A DNA stretch of 20,021 bases from Salpingoeca rosetta. Taxonomy: Eukaryota > Opisthokonta > Choanoflagellata > Craspedida > Salpingoecidae. Below, piece by piece: positions 14,716 through 20,021 of the stretch. The position numbers and the translations under genes are program-made. The DNA lies in NCBI RefSeq assembly GCF_000188695.1, contig NW_004754899.1:401159-421179 (forward strand), written 5' to 3'. The stretch's first letter is position 1. Every line of letters starts with the position of its first letter. The notes under the pieces were generated by a model. The model was not told the origin of the DNA, made no database searches, and saw nothing but the letters and a program-made list of their open reading frames with translations.

Positions 14716-14750
<35 letters not shown>

Positions 14751-15721
14751 GTGTGTGTCTGTGTCTGTGTCTGTGCCTGTGTGTGTGAGTGTGAGTTTGC
14801 GCTTTTGCTCGTTGATCCTAACAATCAACCAATCTTCTTTCACACTCACACTCACACGCACGCACACACCCTCTACTCCTCAACCAACAAACTTGCAGAC
14901 CTCTCTATGCGCCAGCAATCCAGACTTGGCATGGAACATCAACGCGGAAGGCACGCGTCGCCTTGCGCTCGCCCTCACAACAACACACAAATCCACTACA
15001 GCACACCAACAACAACAGCAGCAGCAGCAGCAGCATCCGCTGTTTGTGCTTATATCCACGGACTGGGTGTACGATGGGACCGCGGCCAATGTGCGTGAAC
15101 ACGCGCCCGCGCCTGGCTTTGGCGTGTACGGGCAGACCAAAGCGGCTGCGGAGGAGGCAACGAGCAGCGTGCTCGGTGAACACGCGCTCATCCTGCGAAG
15201 TGCGCTTGTGTTTGGCCCACCCTCGCTTGTCGATGCCCGGCGACGCTCCACGCTTGGCTGGATGGCAGACGCGCTCCGTAACTATGAACGCATCACCGCT
15301 TACGAGGACGAGTACAGAACCCCGGTGTACGTCGGCGACATTGCTCGCCTCATGTTGCACATCATCAGAAGTACTGCAGCCGCACGCGCGCGCATTGGTA
15401 GCGGTGATGGTGGTGATGGTGGTGCTGCCGGTGGTGGTGGTGATGGTGGTGATGTTGGTAGTAGCGGTGATGGTGATGAGATGAGGAGGGGGGTGGCGGC
15501 ACATGTGCGCCGTGCGAATCACCCGTGGTCGCACGTCTTCCAAGGGCTGGATCGGCAATTTGGGACAAGCACCGAGGGTGACACGAGGAGTGGGCGCCGT
15601 GCGCTTGTGTTCAATATGGGCGGTGCGGACCGGGTGTCCAGGTTTGAGTTTGCCAAGGTCGTGGCGCATGTGCTGGGGCGCGGCGACTATCTCATCACGC
15701 CAGCATCACTCGCCGCCATGC

Positions 15722-15783
<62 letters not shown>

Positions 15784-15900
15784 CGGCAGCAGCAGCGCCC
15801 GCCTGATGTGAGCATGGACAGCAGTGCGCTGTGGTCGGCTATTGGCTTTGCACCGACGCCCCTCAAGCAGGCTGTGATACAGAGTCTCGCTCAGGAGTGA
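13989..15900 (+). CDS. Membrane-anchored RmlD/MAT2B-type NAD(P)-dependent reductase
   Basis: Exons: 13989-14198, 14388-14454, 14581-14690 and 14899-15900 (phases 0, 1, 0); 462 residues. It belongs to the extended short-chain dehydrogenase fold, RmlD_sub_bind type (dTDP-4-dehydrorhamnose reductases and MAT2B). Residues about 14-31 form a hydrophobic signal-anchor or signal peptide. 'VLITGANGYVA' (50-60) is the dinucleotide loop, a GxxGxxA variant of GxxGxxG. Next come 'DPDLILHFAAMSS', 'NINAEGTRRLA', 'LISTDWVYDG' (about 181-189; RmlD-like STD-YxFDG motif) and 'YGQTK' (206-210; catalytic YxxxK). Later 'RTPVYVGDIARLM' and 'FNMGGADRVSRFEFAK' match the substrate-domain pattern. Low-complexity inserts are a 9-Gln run, a Gly/Asp-rich loop (about 299-322), and 21 Gln encoded only by CAA. 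The membrane anchor is unusual, since RmlD and MAT2B are soluble. The substrate is unknown; the next ATG in frame is at 14028. Confidence 0.85.
14717..14790. repeat. (GTCT)n tetranucleotide repeat
   Basis: About 8 units of GTCT followed by GT/GTGTCT variants, in the reductase intron 14691-14898. Confidence 0.9.
15721..15783 (+). repeat. (CAA)21 coding trinucleotide repeat
   Basis: Twenty-one perfect CAA codons in the last exon of the reductase, preceded by ATG and followed by CGG CAG CAG CAG. It encodes polyglutamine at about residues 404-424. The unmixed codons suggest a recent or unstable expansion. Confidence 0.97.
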
Positions 15901-16279
15901 TTGTCGCAGTGGCTGATGCTTCTTGCTGTGGTTTTAATTGATGCGGAATGGTTGAGAGTTTATTGTGGAAACTCTTACATTCCCCATTTGATGTGGAGAG
16001 TGCATGGCCGAGATGTACGTACTGGGTTAAGCATTATTGTTCAAAACACTCAAGAGTGGAATATGCTGTGCTAACTGACACGATAAAAGAGAACGCTTGT
16101 TAAGGCTCTACCTCCCAGTCTTGCTCACGTCTCAAGCGAATATTGGCAAGCAAGCGATAAGAGATCAAACCACACACACATACACATGTACGCGCTCACA
16201 AGCACACATGTGCAGCCGTGACACACACACACACACACAAAACGCGCGCACGTTCACATTCACGCATGTTCCCGTGCCA
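15901..16279. other. Convergent 3' flanks of the reductase and SelO
   Basis: No gene is seen in these 379 bp, which hold the 3' ends of both genes. Short CA tracts occur at about 16172-16187 and 16220-16239. Confidence 0.6.
15959..15964 (-). terminator. Candidate poly(A) signal for SelO
   Basis: AATAAA on the minus strand, about 316 nt past the SelO stop codon and inside the reductase 3' flank. It is a single hexamer, so it may be chance. If used, the two convergent transcripts would overlap. Confidence 0.25.
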
Positions 16280-19833
<3,554 letters not shown>

Positions 19834-19848
19834 CTGTGACGCGCACGT

Positions 19849-19859
19849 GCGTGTGTATA

Positions 19860-19927
<68 letters not shown>

Positions 19928-19935
19928 CGTGTGTG
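19849..19935. repeat. (GT)n microsatellite
   Basis: About 30 GT units with flanking GTAT and GTGC variants, directly upstream of the SelO exon that begins at 19833. On the sense strand it is (CA)n, near the 3' splice site TCACAG. Confidence 0.95.
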
Positions 19936-20021
19936 TTGTGTGAGACATTGAAGAGCAAAGTTTTGCAAGTACAACACGAATGATTTCACATCACACACAC
20001 ACACATCACAAACACATCCAC
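19936..20021. other. Right edge: intron of SelO
   Basis: No coding signal. This should belong to the intron upstream of SelO exon 19548-19833. A short CA tract lies at 19991-20004. Confidence 0.5.

Overview
The window is from a spliceosomal eukaryote. It is GC-rich, with compact genes of about 3-14 exons, short introns, and an exceptional load of (CA)n/(TG)n microsatellites that sit almost wholly in introns. The gene content (an extracellular cadherin-like/PSI-like protein, NAC beta, a CNDP-type dipeptidase, SelO) would suit a choanoflagellate or other holozoan protist. That placement is inference; nothing in the window names the species.

Layout, left to right. (A) 183-4345, minus, partial: a cysteine-rich extracellular-type protein with cadherin-like segments, an EGF-like segment, a 'CCMDGFVLG' module and two PSI-like modules, running off the left edge. 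(B) about 4905-6560, plus: an unidentified, D/N- and Q-rich multi-exon gene, weakly supported. (C) 7882-8881, plus: nascent polypeptide-associated complex subunit beta (BTF3/NACB), complete, 3 exons, with a probable 5'-UTR intron. (D) 9603-13828, minus: cytosolic non-specific dipeptidase (M20, CNDP2-like), complete, 12 exons plus a probable 27-nt micro-exon. (E) 13989-15900, plus: a membrane-anchored NAD(P)-dependent reductase of the RmlD/MAT2B type, 4 exons. (F) 16280-19833, minus: SelO protein adenylyltransferase, C-terminal ten exons; the 5' end lies beyond the right edge. D and E are divergent with only 160 bp between start codons. C/D and E/F are convergent.

The genes are unrelated housekeeping and surface genes, not a pathway or operon. 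No CRISPR, insertion sequence or tRNA was seen.

The points most worth checking are: an exact 13-bp tandem duplication that breaks the SelO frame in a conserved exon; a hidden 9-codon micro-exon in the dipeptidase that restores a conserved strand; frequent GT(A/G)CG(C/T) 5' splice sites, concentrated in the dipeptidase and SelO genes; complementary CA/TG tracts flanking exon blocks; and an in-frame stop and a homopolymer frame slip in gene A. All exon structures were worked out by hand from splice signals, reading phase and remembered family conservation, without alignment or RNA data.
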